This document shows, one piece after another, positions 1 to 6,923 of a DNA stretch of 64,000 nucleotides. Within the stretch, counting starts at the first letter, position 1; every line of letters begins with the position of its first letter. Position numbers and translations under genes: made by a program. The notes under the pieces were generated by a model. It was not told where the DNA came from. It saw nothing but the letters and a program-made list of their open reading frames with translations, and searched no databases. Source of the DNA: Streptacidiphilus neutrinimicus (GTDB taxonomy: Bacteria; Actinomycetota; Actinomycetes; Streptomycetales; Streptomycetaceae); assembly GCF_000787815.1 (NCBI RefSeq), contig NZ_BBPO01000003.1:157032-221031 (forward strand). The letters run 5' to 3'.

Positions 1-1
1 C

Positions 2-307
2 CGGGGAGGCCCCGGTCAAACCTTTTCCTTCGCCCCCGGCGGCCGCCTGCTCCCCCCGCCGCTGAGCTCCGGCTGCCTCGCCGGCATCACCCGCGCGCTC
101 GTGCTGGAGTGGACCGACGCGGAGGAGGCCGACCTGCCGTACTCGGTGCTGGAGGAGGCCGAGGAGGTCTTCCTGACCGGGACGCTGCGCGACGTCCAGG
201 CGGTCGCCCGGATCGACGGGCGCGACCTGCCGGGCGCCCCGGGCCCCGTCGCAGCCAAGGCCATGTCCGTCTTCGTCGAGCGGATGGCCGCCGACTTCGA
301 ACCCTGA
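2..307 (+). CDS. Aminotransferase class IV, C-terminal part (partial)
   Basis: Open in one frame from the left edge of the window to a TGA at 305-307, so the start lies outside. The visible 101 residues contain GRLLPPPLSSGCLAGITRA, followed by an acidic segment and EEVFLTGTLRDVQAV. In the PLP fold-type IV family (aminodeoxychorismate lyase, branched-chain and D-amino acid aminotransferases) these are the cofactor phosphate-binding loop after the catalytic lysine and the second phosphate-binding turn. The lysine itself is off the edge. By family pattern it is closest to 4-amino-4-deoxychorismate lyase-like proteins (p-aminobenzoate/folate), but substrate cannot be decided from this fragment. 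Confidence 0.75.
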   Translation, partial: RGGPGQTFSFAPGGRLLPPPLSSGCLAGITRALVLEWTDAEEADLPYSVLEEAEEVFLTGTLRDVQAVARIDGRDLPGAPGPVAAKAMSVFVERMAADFEP

Positions 308-358
308 CCGCCCCTCTCCCAGCGTCCCCTGAGGCCAGCGACCCGTGAGGAGCACTGC

Positions 359-1255
359 TTGACCACCACTCTGCGGCCGACCGGCCCTGAACGCGTCGAC
401 GAGCACGGCAGCCGGGAGCGCGGGTACGTCGTCTGCGTCAACGGCCGTACCGTCGGCGGCATCCAGCTCCAGGCCTCAGCCGCGGGGAGCGGACGGATCC
501 GCGGGCTCGCGATCGAGGAGCGGGACCGCGGACGCGGACGCGGCACCACGGCGGTGCTGGCCGCCGAGGAGATCCTCCGCTCGTGGGGCTGCACCCGGGC
601 CGAGGGATCCGTCGTCGGGGCGGAGGGCCCGGAGATCGAGCGGGTGCTGCGCTGGACGCGGAGCCTCGGCTACGGGCCGACCGCGCGCAACATGGTCAAG
701 GCCCTCCCGCCGGTGCCGCCGGAGCTGCCCGCCGGTCTCACCCCCCGGCCGCTGACCGCCGCGGAGTTCACGGTCTGGCACGACGCGCAGCAGGCGAGCT
801 ACGCCGAGATGCTGGTCCGGCACACCGGGCACAGCCCCGAGCAGGCCGCTGCCAAGTCGGCCGCGGACCACGCGCACCTGTTCCCGCAGGGGCAGCACTC
901 CCCGGGCGTCTCGATCGACAACCTGCTGGCCGGGGACGAGGTGGTCGGCACGATCTGGGTCTCCACCCTGACCGCGGACACCGCCGCGGAGGCAGGCGCG
1001 GGCACCGGCACGGACGCCGGTACGGACGCGGTCGCGGAGCCGCGGGCCGCGTGGGTCTACAACGTCAAGGTGCGCGAGGCGTTCCGCGGCCGCGGCTACG
1101 GCCGCGCGCTCATGCTGCTGGCCGAGCGGGTGACGCTCGCCGCGGGCCTGCGCGAGCTCGCACTGAACGTCCACGCGGGCAACGTGCCGGCCGAGCGGCT
1201 CTATGAGTCGCTCGGCTACCGCACCTTCCGCTGGGCGGTGGCCAAGCAGCTCTGA
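359..1255 (+). CDS. Tandem-domain GNAT N-acetyltransferase
   Basis: 298 residues starting at TTG, chosen because GAGGAG lies at 347-352 just upstream. The protein has two halves. The N-terminal half ends a degenerate GNAT fold with RGLAIEERDRGRGRGTTAVL (an acetyl-CoA loop of the R/Q-x-x-G-x-G/A type). The C-terminal half has the canonical KVREAFRGRGYGRALML pyrophosphate-binding loop and ends with the usual N-x-x-A-x-x-L-Y-x-x-L-G-Y motif (NVPAERLYESLGYR). Known: the family transfers an acetyl group from acetyl-CoA to amines. The acceptor cannot be inferred. An Ala/Gly/Thr-rich stretch near residues 205-225 looks like a flexible insertion. It lies 51 bases after the aminotransferase fragment and is convergent with the DsbA-like gene. 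Confidence 0.85.
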   Translation: MTTTLRPTGPERVDEHGSRERGYVVCVNGRTVGGIQLQASAAGSGRIRGLAIEERDRGRGRGTTAVLAAEEILRSWGCTRAEGSVVGAEGPEIERVLRWTRSLGYGPTARNMVKALPPVPPELPAGLTPRPLTAAEFTVWHDAQQASYAEMLVRHTGHSPEQAAAKSAADHAHLFPQGQHSPGVSIDNLLAGDEVVGTIWVSTLTADTAAEAGAGTGTDAGTDAVAEPRAAWVYNVKVREAFRGRGYGRALMLLAERVTLAAGLRELALNVHAGNVPAERLYESLGYRTFRWAVAKQL

Positions 1256-1283
1256 GCCGCGCCCCCGACGGCTCGGGATCAGG

Positions 1284-1772
1284 TCATCCCAGGAGGGACT
1301 CGATCCGCTCCCGCAGCCCGTCCTGGCTCTTCGAGCCGTCGAGGAGCTTGCCCGCGACGACGTAGGTCGGCGTGCCCTTGACGCCGATGGCCTTGGCCTC
1401 GGCGTGGTCGGCCTCGACCGTGAAGCTGTGGCGGCCGTCGATCAGCGCGGTGTCCAGCTCCTCGCCGTCCAGCTCCAGCTCGTTGGCCAGCTTGACCAGG
1501 AAGCCTGTGCCGCCGCGGTCCAGCTCCTCCACCCGGCCCAGCAGCGCCTCGACGAACGGCCAGCCACGGCCCTGGGCGAAGGCCTCCTCCGCCGCCTCCG
1601 CGGCCGGGAAGGCGAACTTGTGCTTCTCGAGGGGGAAGTGCCGCAGCACGATGTCGACGGCGTCACCGTGCGCGGCGCGCAGGGCCCGGACGTCGTCGAG
1701 GGCGGTCGCGCAGTCGGGGCACTGGAGGTCGCACCAGAACTCGACGGTCCTGGGCGTGGAACTTTCGGTCAT
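1284..1772 (-). CDS. DsbA-family thioredoxin-fold protein
   Basis: 162 residues. The N-terminal beta strand leads into W-C-D-L-Q-C-P-D-C, giving a C18-P-D-C21 active-site motif. The cis-proline loop is present as KGTPTYVVAG, and a helical insertion lies between them (residues about 45-115). This is the layout of cytoplasmic DsbA-like (FrnE/DSBA) proteins. There is no signal peptide, so it should act in the cytosol. Known: such proteins catalyse thiol-disulfide exchange or bind glutathione/mycothiol-type substrates. GGGAGA lies 11 bases before the ATG. It is divergent from the small membrane protein at 1853, with which it shares an 80-base promoter region. Confidence 0.85.
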   Translation of the reverse strand: MTESSTPRTVEFWCDLQCPDCATALDDVRALRAAHGDAVDIVLRHFPLEKHKFAFPAAEAAEEAFAQGRGWPFVEALLGRVEELDRGGTGFLVKLANELELDGEELDTALIDGRHSFTVEADHAEAKAIGVKGTPTYVVAGKLLDGSKSQDGLRERIESLLG

Positions 1773-1852
1773 GCTCGCAAGTCTCCCATTGTGGGAAGGA
1801 GTGAACGCAGCGGGCAGGATGGAATGGCAGCCGCAGCAAGGGGAGCACGATC

Positions 1853-2302
1853 ATGACAGCGATCATCTGCATGGCACTCTCGGCCCTCGGCGTCGTGATC
1901 GCCGTGCTGACCGCCCTGCGCGGCCGGAGGCGGGCGGCGTTGCGCTGGCTCGCGGTGGCGCTGGTGCCTACGGGCCTGTATCTGACGGGCCTGATCCCGG
2001 TGTTCCACACCATCGGCACCACGCTCGCGCACTGGGCGACCCACCTCGTCTTCGACCCCAGGGTCTGGGTCGGCATCGCCATGCTGGGCGGCACCGTGCT
2101 GCTCCTGCTGGCGACGGGCGTCCGCTTCGGGCGAGGAGGGGGCGGCAAGGAGAAGGGCGAGGTGCCCGCCCGCGGTGGGAAGCCCACCGCTCCGTCCGGA
2201 CGTCCCGCCGGGGCCGCGCTGCCGGCGAAGAAGGACGCGCCGACGGCGGATCTGGGCGACTTCTCGGACGTCGAGGAGATCCTCAAGCGTCGAGGGATCT
2301 GA
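1853..2302 (+). CDS. Small membrane protein of unknown function
   Basis: 149 residues. Three hydrophobic segments are visible (about residues 3-22, 32-50 and 70-92), followed by a hydrophilic Gly/Lys/Ala-rich tail that ends DFSDVEEILKRRGI. The acidic-then-basic C-terminal motif looks conserved rather than random and could be a docking segment. The ATG is preceded by AGGGGAG. Similar short streptomycete proteins are usually annotated only as membrane proteins (sometimes mislabelled cellulose synthase). I cannot assign a function. The 3' end overlaps the convergent LtrA gene by 20 bases. Confidence 0.7.
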   Translation: MTAIICMALSALGVVIAVLTALRGRRRAALRWLAVALVPTGLYLTGLIPVFHTIGTTLAHWATHLVFDPRVWVGIAMLGGTVLLLLATGVRFGRGGGGKEKGEVPARGGKPTAPSGRPAGAALPAKKDAPTADLGDFSDVEEILKRRGI

Positions 2303-3575
2303 ACGGGGCGGGGGAGCCGGGCTGCGGCCTCACCCGGGCCTGCCGCTCCCAGAGGACGAGGCCGACGAGCAGCGCCGTCGTCACGGCGAGCGCCGTGCCG
2401 CCGCCGGACCACCGCAGCGCGGGGACGCCGGCGGCGAGGACCGCGACCGCCGCGACGAGGCGCCGCAGCGGCCAGTCGTCGGCCAGCGCGCGGTGGAAGC
2501 AGGTCATGCCCAGGAGGAACAGCGCGACGCCGAGCGGGAGCAGGACGGCGGAGAGCGCGTGCAGGGGGTGGGTGAACGACTCCAGCGACTTCTGCATGCC
2601 GACCGCCGTGACCGCGATCCCGAAGATCAGCACCAGATAGGCGTACCCGAAGGACCAGAGCGCGGCGTGCGGTCGCCGTTCGGCCGGGATCCGCTCCAGC
2701 AGGGCGGCGCTGTCCTCCTCCTCGCGGTCGAAGTAGAGCCACCACATCGCCGCGGTGGCCGCCAGCGCGAAAAGCGAGCCGACCAGGACGGTGGTGAGGT
2801 CGTCCAGGCGGCTCGCGGCTGCGCCGACCTCCGTGATCGACTCGCCCAGCACGATGATCACCGCGAGCCCGTGCCGTTCGACGAAGTGGCCGACGCCGAC
2901 GGTGAATCCGCCCACGCCGGAGAGGAACGGCGTGACCCACTCCATCAGGCATGCGAGCAGCCACACCCAGGCACGCTGCTCGGCGGGCACGAAACCGGCG
3001 CCCAGCACGACCAGCGCGCTGGCGATGTTGTACGGGCCGATCCGGTGGATGCCGCGCTGCCCGGACGTGCCCAGGAATCCGACGAAGTGGACGGCGACCA
3101 CGGCCAGGTAGGCGGCGCCGAAGACCACGCCCCACGGCCCCGGTCCGGAAGCGCGCGGCACGGCCAGCGACATCACGAAGAAGCCCGCCGTGCCGAGCAG
3201 CAGGTGCAGCCGGGGCCCGGTGCGCTCCAGATCGAGCGCGTTGGTCAGCCAGGCGAAGCCCCCGTACATCCACCAGGTGATCGTCAGCAGCAGAGCGGAG
3301 CGGGCCAGCCCGCCGAGGTCCGGGTGCTCGGCCAGGACGCCCGCGATCTGCGTGATCGTGAAGACGAAGACCAGGTCGAAGAAGAGCTCCAGCGACCGCA
3401 CCGACTCGGCGGCGTCCGGAGCGGCCCCGGAAGCCTCCGGAGCATCCGACGCGGGCGACGCGGGCGACGCGGACGGCTCGGACGACGCGGACGGCTCGGA
3501 CGACGCGGACGGCTCGGGCGGCTCGGACGGCTCGGAGGAGGCTGAGGGATTGCCGGCGGAGGGGTCCGGCGTCAC
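2283..3575 (-). CDS. Low temperature requirement protein A (LtrA) family membrane protein
   Basis: 430 residues. After a Ser/Ala/Glu/Pro-rich N-terminal tail (about 55 residues) comes the LtrA signature: VRSLELFFDLVFVFTITQIA, then WWMYGGFAWLTNAL, HGLAVIIVLGESI and MWWLYFDREEE, with roughly eleven hydrophobic segments. Known: LtrA was named from Listeria growth at low temperature, and its biochemical role is unsettled. It starts at GTG whose TG is shared with the TGA stop of the upstream CGNR gene (GTGA overlap at 3572-3575), so the two are translationally coupled. The tail is encoded by a tandem DNA repeat (3466-3519) and is probably expendable. Confidence 0.88.
   Translation of the reverse strand: MTPDPSAGNPSASSEPSEPPEPSASSEPSASSEPSASPASPASDAPEASGAAPDAAESVRSLELFFDLVFVFTITQIAGVLAEHPDLGGLARSALLLTITWWMYGGFAWLTNALDLERTGPRLHLLLGTAGFFVMSLAVPRASGPGPWGVVFGAAYLAVVAVHFVGFLGTSGQRGIHRIGPYNIASALVVLGAGFVPAEQRAWVWLLACLMEWVTPFLSGVGGFTVGVGHFVERHGLAVIIVLGESITEVGAAASRLDDLTTVLVGSLFALAATAAMWWLYFDREEEDSAALLERIPAERRPHAALWSFGYAYLVLIFGIAVTAVGMQKSLESFTHPLHALSAVLLPLGVALFLLGMTCFHRALADDWPLRRLVAAVAVLAAGVPALRWSGGGTALAVTTALLVGLVLWERQARVRPQPGSPAPFRSLDA
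3466..3519. repeat. 18-bp tandem repeat, three copies, within the LtrA gene
   Basis: Unit GACGCGGACGGCTCGGAC at 3466-3483, 3484-3501 and 3502-3519 (last unit with one change), flanked by partial units. Because the unit is a multiple of three, expansion or contraction keeps the reading frame. On the minus strand it encodes repeating Ser-Ala-Ser-Ser-Glu-Pro. Confidence 0.9.
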
Positions 3576-4165
3576 GAACCGACGCCCACGCCGCCGCGCT
3601 CGGCCTCCGCCGGCGGCGCGGTGCGCTGCCGCGCCCGGTAGGCGGCGACGTGCAGGCGGTTGCCGCAGGTGCGGCTGTCGCAGTAGCGGCGGGAGCGGTT
3701 GCGGGAGAGGTCCACGAAGACGCGCACGCAGTCGGGGGCCTCGCAGTGGCGCAGCCGGTCGCGCTCACCGGCGACGATCACCATCGAGAGGGCGATGCCG
3801 GACTCGGCGGCCAGCCGGTCGGCGAGGGCGGCGCCGGGCGCGAAGTAGTGGACGTGCCAGTCGTGGCCGTCGTGGTCGGTCAGCCGCGGCGTGGTGCCGG
3901 CCCGGGCGATCATCGCGTTGAGCAGCTCGGCCGCGTCCCGGGTGCTCGTCGCGTCAAGCACCTCCCAGAACCGCTGCCGCAGCCGGCGCACGGCGTCCAG
4001 ATCGGTCTGCGTGAGCTGCCCGACGTCGCTCAGCTCGCGCCGGACGACGAACCCGCGCAGCGCGGCGAGGTCCGCCAGCCCCTCGTGGCCGCAGGCCTGG
4101 GGGGAGGTGTTCAGCAGTTCCACCAGCGCGTCGAGTGCGCACTCGGTGTCGTGGGTGATCAGCAC
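3572..4165 (-). CDS. CGNR zinc finger / ABATE domain protein, putative transcriptional regulator
   Basis: 197 residues starting at GTG 4165, chosen because AGGAG lies 9 bases upstream. The open frame runs further upstream, but that part has no RBS and low-complexity Arg-rich content. The N-terminal ABATE-type domain (residues 1-135) is followed by a C-terminal treble-clef finger: C-E-A-P-D-C, then C-D-S-R-T-CGNR, then a basic tail AAYRARQR. Four cysteines for zinc are present and CGNR is intact. Known: these proteins are presumed RNA-polymerase-associated or DNA-binding regulators in actinobacteria. It is translationally coupled to ltrA downstream, which suggests they act together. Confidence 0.85.
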   Translation of the reverse strand: MLITHDTECALDALVELLNTSPQACGHEGLADLAALRGFVVRRELSDVGQLTQTDLDAVRRLRQRFWEVLDATSTRDAAELLNAMIARAGTTPRLTDHDGHDWHVHYFAPGAALADRLAAESGIALSMVIVAGERDRLRHCEAPDCVRVFVDLSRNRSRRYCDSRTCGNRLHVAAYRARQRTAPPAEAERGGVGVGS

Positions 4166-4416
4166 GGCGGGGCTCCTGGCTCGTCCGTACGTGGCGCGAC
4201 TGGTAGCGGAGAGCCTACATGGACCGGCTCGTTGTCGTTCATGTCCACGCCGAGTCGCGTCACGCCGGTGCGACCTGCAACGACGACGCCGCCACGATCG
4301 CTTGGATCGCAGCGGCGTATCGCGCCGCGCCGCGCGCCCCCGAGTCAGCACGCCTGCGCAGTTGGTTGAGTGCGTTGTACGGGCCTCGGACGCCCGGGGT
4401 ACGGGCGCCGGAAGCC

Positions 4417-4830
4417 TCAGCTCTCGGCCAGGATGTGGCTCAGCTCCCTGTCCAGGTCGAAGTGGCGATGCTCCGTCCCCGGAGGGACGGCGGCGTCGGT
4501 GCGCTTGAGGAAGGACTCCAGCGCTCGCGCCGGGGCCTCCAGCAGGGCTTCTCCTTCCGGAGAGCTCAGGGCGATGCAGACGACTCCTTGTCCGTGGCTG
4601 CGGGAGGGCCACACCCGGACATCGCCGGTCCCGGTCGGCCGGTGCAGCCCCTCCGCGAGGAGGTCGCGGGCGAACACCCAGTCGACGGTCTCGTCGGCGC
4701 CCGTGTGGAAGGTGGCGTGCACGGCATAGGGGTCGGCCGTGTCGTAGCGCAGCCCCGCCGGAACGGGGAGGGAAGACTCGCTCGACACGATGAGGCGCAG
4801 GTGCAGCTCGCAGCTGACCGTGGTGTTCAT
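4417..4830 (-). CDS. ssgB: Sporulation and cell division protein SsgB
   Basis: 137 residues beginning MNTTVSCELHLRLIVSSESS, with the typical SsgA-like core (AGLRYDTADPYAVHATFHTG and DVRVWPSRSHG) and the C-terminal FDLDRELSHILAES. It is nearly identical to what I recall of Streptomyces coelicolor SsgB over its full length. Known: SsgB, with SsgA, positions FtsZ rings at sporulation septa of aerial hyphae. It acts at the membrane/cytoplasm face but has no TM segment itself. The ATG at 4830 is chosen by family length. The SD is weak (AAAGG about 13 bases upstream). The 5' region holds a sigma-H-like promoter (see 4942-4985). Gene stands alone, facing the tRNA-Val gene. Confidence 0.96.
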   Translation of the reverse strand: MNTTVSCELHLRLIVSSESSLPVPAGLRYDTADPYAVHATFHTGADETVDWVFARDLLAEGLHRPTGTGDVRVWPSRSHGQGVVCIALSSPEGEALLEAPARALESFLKRTDAAVPPGTEHRHFDLDRELSHILAES

Positions 4831-4941
4831 AAGCGCCAAGGCCTTTCGCTCAGTGTGCGCTCGGGGATCGCACGTCGGCGAACGGACCATCCCACCTTCC
4901 GGCCCGGTGTAAACCCGTCTGTCCGGATTAGTGCGCTGCTG

Positions 4942-4985
4942 ATACCCCATCCGGCGCAGCAGTCACAGTCGTCACACACGTCACA
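4942..4985 (-). promoter_or_regulatory. Putative sigma-H/sigma-B-type promoter of ssgB with triple 9-bp direct repeat
   Basis: On the minus strand a perfect GGGTAT (4947-4942) lies 15 bases downstream of GTGA (4966-4963), a partial match to the sigma-B/H consensus GTTT-N14-16-GGGTAT. TGTGACNNN is repeated three times at an exact 9-base period (plus-strand GTCACA at 4962, 4971 and 4980), and the first copy contains the -35 box. Transcription would begin near 4935, giving a leader of about 105 bases. Known: ssgB of S. coelicolor depends on SigH. The role of the repeat is inference. Confidence 0.5.
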
Positions 4986-5117
4986 GTCTTGGCTGGTCGG
5001 AGCGGGCGAGCGGGCGAGGAAGGAAGGCTTACACGGATCATTTTCAGCCACCGCGTCCGCAGGGCGTTGGGCGTGCCGGAGCAGGTCCCGGCATGCGGTA
5101 GTGTTTTCCCTGCACCC

Positions 5118-5189
5118 GGGCGATTAGCTCAGTGGGAGAGCGCTTCGTTCACACCGAAGAGGTCACTGGTTCGAACCCAGTATCGCCCA
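5118..5189 (+). tRNA. tRNA-Val (anticodon CAC), copy 1
   Basis: 72 bases folding as a full cloverleaf: acceptor GGGCGAT/ATCGCCC, D arm GCTC/GAGC, anticodon arm CTTCG-TTCACAC-CGAAG with anticodon CAC (reads GUG valine codons), variable loop AGGTC, T arm ACTGG-TTCGAAC-CCAGT, discriminator A, no encoded CCA. Confidence 0.97.
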
Positions 5190-5198
5190 CCCGGATGC

Positions 5199-5231
5199 AA
5201 AGGCCCGCAGGTCAGCGACCTGCGGGCCTTT
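5199..5231. terminator. Intrinsic terminator after tRNA-Val copy 1
   Basis: Perfect 15-bp stem AAAGGCCCGCAGGTC / GACCTGCGGGCCTTT around a 3-base AGC loop, starting ten bases after the tRNA. The A- and T-rich stem ends mean it can act in both directions, though the facing gene (5312-5749) ends 80 bases away. Confidence 0.9.
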
Positions 5232-5311
5232 GTCGTTCGAAAAGTTCACCCGGGCGGCTCAGTCCGTCGGCTCCGGTCGGCCCGCGCTCGGGTCGGGCCG
5301 GGTCGGCCGCT

Positions 5312-5749
5312 TCAGCTGAAGGCCACGGCGTCCGCTCCGGCGATCACCGCGCCGGCCGTCGCCAGCTCGTGTTCGATCCGGGGGGCCGCATCCGGGGCGT
5401 AACCCTCGTGCGCGCCGGAGATCAGCACGACGCGGTAGCCGCGCTTGATCGCGCCCAGCCCGGTGGTGCGCACCGCCTCCTCGCTCCACACGCCCGCGAG
5501 CGCGATGCGGCACCCGAGCGGAAGCGCGTCCGTCAGCGCCGAGCCGAGGAAGGCGTCGTCGGCGGTGTGCTCGACGATCTGCTCGCCCGGCCACGAGCCG
5601 AAGATCAGCTCCTCTCTGCCCGTGCGCAGGTGGACCACGGGTGCGCCCTCGTTGCGGGCCCGGTTCAGCAGCTCCCGCAGGGCGGTGGTCACGGAGGGGG
5701 AGAGCAGCATGTCGCGCTGCACATTGATCAGGACGAGCACGGTGGGCAT
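5312..5749 (-). CDS. Isochorismatase-fold protein with degenerate catalytic triad
   Basis: 145 residues. The fold is recognisable from VLVLINVQRDM, VVHLRTG, DDAFLGSAL, IALAGVWSEEAVRTTG and GYRVVLISGAHEG, which line up with the cysteine hydrolase/isochorismatase family. The catalytic Asp-Lys-Cys positions read Asn9 (INVQ for IDMQ), His61 (EHTADDAF for EK..SAF) and Ala92 (SEEAV for TDxCV), so hydrolysis by the family mechanism is unlikely. At 145 residues it is shorter than usual (about 180-210). It sits alone between two tRNA-Val(CAC) genes and is opposite to both. It may be a binding protein or a decaying gene. Reading frame and codon bias look intact. Confidence 0.8.
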   Translation of the reverse strand: MPTVLVLINVQRDMLLSPSVTTALRELLNRARNEGAPVVHLRTGREELIFGSWPGEQIVEHTADDAFLGSALTDALPLGCRIALAGVWSEEAVRTTGLGAIKRGYRVVLISGAHEGYAPDAAPRIEHELATAGAVIAGADAVAFS

Positions 5750-5837
5750 GCCCTCAAGGTAGCACTGGCGTTCGATTCGTTCGAGGCGAAACGCCGCTCG
5801 TCGGAAACGCGTTTTTCGGCATAGGCCCTGGCAGTGC

Positions 5838-5850
5838 TAATGTTCTCTGC
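5838..5850 (+). promoter_or_regulatory. Candidate promoter (-10 TAATGT) of tRNA-Val copy 2
   Basis: TAATGT at 5838-5843 fits the TAnnnT streptomycete -10 pattern and places a start near 5850, seven bases before the mature tRNA. A T-run (TTTTTCGG) sits near the expected -35 distance but does not match TTGACA well. Confidence 0.4.
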
Positions 5851-5856
5851 GTGCCC

Positions 5857-5928
5857 GGGCGATTAGCTCAGTGGGAGAGCGCTTCGTTCACACCGAAGAG
5901 GCCACTGGTTCGAAACCAGTATCGCCCA
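5857..5928 (+). tRNA. tRNA-Val (anticodon CAC), copy 2
   Basis: Same 72-base cloverleaf and CAC anticodon as the copy at 5118-5189. It differs at two bases: variable loop AGGCC (instead of AGGTC) and T loop TTCGAAA (instead of TTCGAAC). All stems remain paired. Confidence 0.97.
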
Positions 5929-5941
5929 CCCGTGCAGCACC

Positions 5942-5969
5942 TGAAGGCCCCTCAGTCGAGGGGTCTTCA
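5942..5969. terminator. Bidirectional terminator between tRNA-Val copy 2 and the exonuclease gene
   Basis: Stem GAAGGCCCCTC / GAGGGGTCTTC (one wobble) with a 4-base AGTC loop. It follows the tRNA by 14 bases and precedes, on the other strand, the stop of the convergent exonuclease gene at 5975. Confidence 0.8.
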
Positions 5970-5974
5970 GTCGT

Positions 5975-6700
5975 TCAGGCCGCCTGCTCCAGTGGCAGCC
6001 GCAGCGGCCAGGCCCGCTCGACCCGGGCCGGGGAGCCGCTGCGGGCGAACCACTGCTCCAGGCCCCGGGCTTGGGCCGCGTGCCAGGTCGCCTGGCGCAG
6101 ATGCAGCTCGGCCACGCTCAGCCCCTCCAGCGCACCGTGGTGCCGCCGCCCTATCGCGCGCGCCAACTCCAGTGCGGCGGTGGCGTCCGCAGCCGCGTCG
6201 TGCGCGGCGGTCAGCGGCACCTCGTAGTGCGCGCACAGGGCGGTCAACGTCCGGCGTCCCTTGCGGTAGCGGTCGACATGGCGGTCCACCACCCACGGGT
6301 CGACGACCAGCAGCGGTGATCCGGACGTGTACTGAGCAAGCGTCAGCCCCCGATGCCGACGCAGCTCGCGGTCCAGCAGGGTGAGGTCGTACGGGGCGTT
6401 CATCACCACCAACGGACGCCCCGTTCGAGCGTTTTCGGCCAGCGCCCGGGCGATCCCCTCCATCGCGGGGCCCGGCGCCGCGCCGTGCTCGCGCGCCCAG
6501 GCGTCGGTGAGTCCGTGCACGGCGGTGGCCTGCGCCGGGATCGGCAGGCCCGGGTCGACGACCCAGTTCTGACGCAGCAGCGGACCTCCCGGCCGCTCCT
6601 GGACCACGAGCGCGGCTGTCACGATCCGGTCGCGTTCCACGTCCACGCCGGTCGTCTCGGTGTCGAAGGACGCGAGTGCGCCCTCGTACCAGAGCGTCAT
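5975..6700 (-). CDS. DnaQ-like 3'-5' exonuclease (DEDDh)
   Basis: 241 residues starting at ATG 6700, chosen because GGGAGG lies about 9 bases upstream and the fold begins at once. The DEDDh residues are visible: SFDTETTG (Asp and Glu of Exo I), NAPYDLTLLDREL (Asp of Exo II) and HDAAADATAALELA (His and Asp of Exo III). Known: this family trims 3' ends of DNA or RNA, and members include the proofreading subunit of DNA polymerase III. It lacks polymerase domains and is a stand-alone enzyme of the type common in Streptomyces. The C-terminal 60 residues form a helical region rich in Arg/Leu of unknown role. Confidence 0.9.
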   Translation of the reverse strand: MTLWYEGALASFDTETTGVDVERDRIVTAALVVQERPGGPLLRQNWVVDPGLPIPAQATAVHGLTDAWAREHGAAPGPAMEGIARALAENARTGRPLVVMNAPYDLTLLDRELRRHRGLTLAQYTSGSPLLVVDPWVVDRHVDRYRKGRRTLTALCAHYEVPLTAAHDAAADATAALELARAIGRRHHGALEGLSVAELHLRQATWHAAQARGLEQWFARSGSPARVERAWPLRLPLEQAA

Positions 6701-6923
6701 CCCCGACCGCCTCCCTCGCCCTTCTCGCCTGGCTCCGTCTCCGCCGTTCCCCGAGAACCGCGAAGTGCTCACGATCGGGTGATACCCGGTCACTTTCCGC
6801 ATTCAACCCTCGATCTGCCAGGTGTTTTTTCGTTTCATGCCACCCGCCGGTGGAAAGACCGGATTTGACGGGGTGTCCGGGACCGGACGGGCTTCCCCGT
6901 CGCCCAGACCGAGAGCGGCAGTG

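Noticed and set aside
3466-3519. Short tandem repeats (also 4962-4985 and 32580-32660) considered as CRISPR.
   Set aside because: Units are contiguous or 9-19 bp with no unique spacers, and no cas genes are present.
4827-5051. Minus-strand 74-codon frame upstream of ssgB with a Cys/Asp-rich CDVCDDCDCC segment, resembling a metal-binding or RiPP precursor peptide.
   Set aside because: The Cys/Asp pattern is produced by the TGTGACNNN promoter repeats, the frame overlaps the ssgB start and promoter, and there is no convincing RBS.
5118-5928. Integrated element bounded by tRNA-Val copies as attL/attR.
   Set aside because: Only one small gene lies between, with no integrase, excisionase or replication gene, and each tRNA is complete with its own terminator. 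Simple duplication is more likely.
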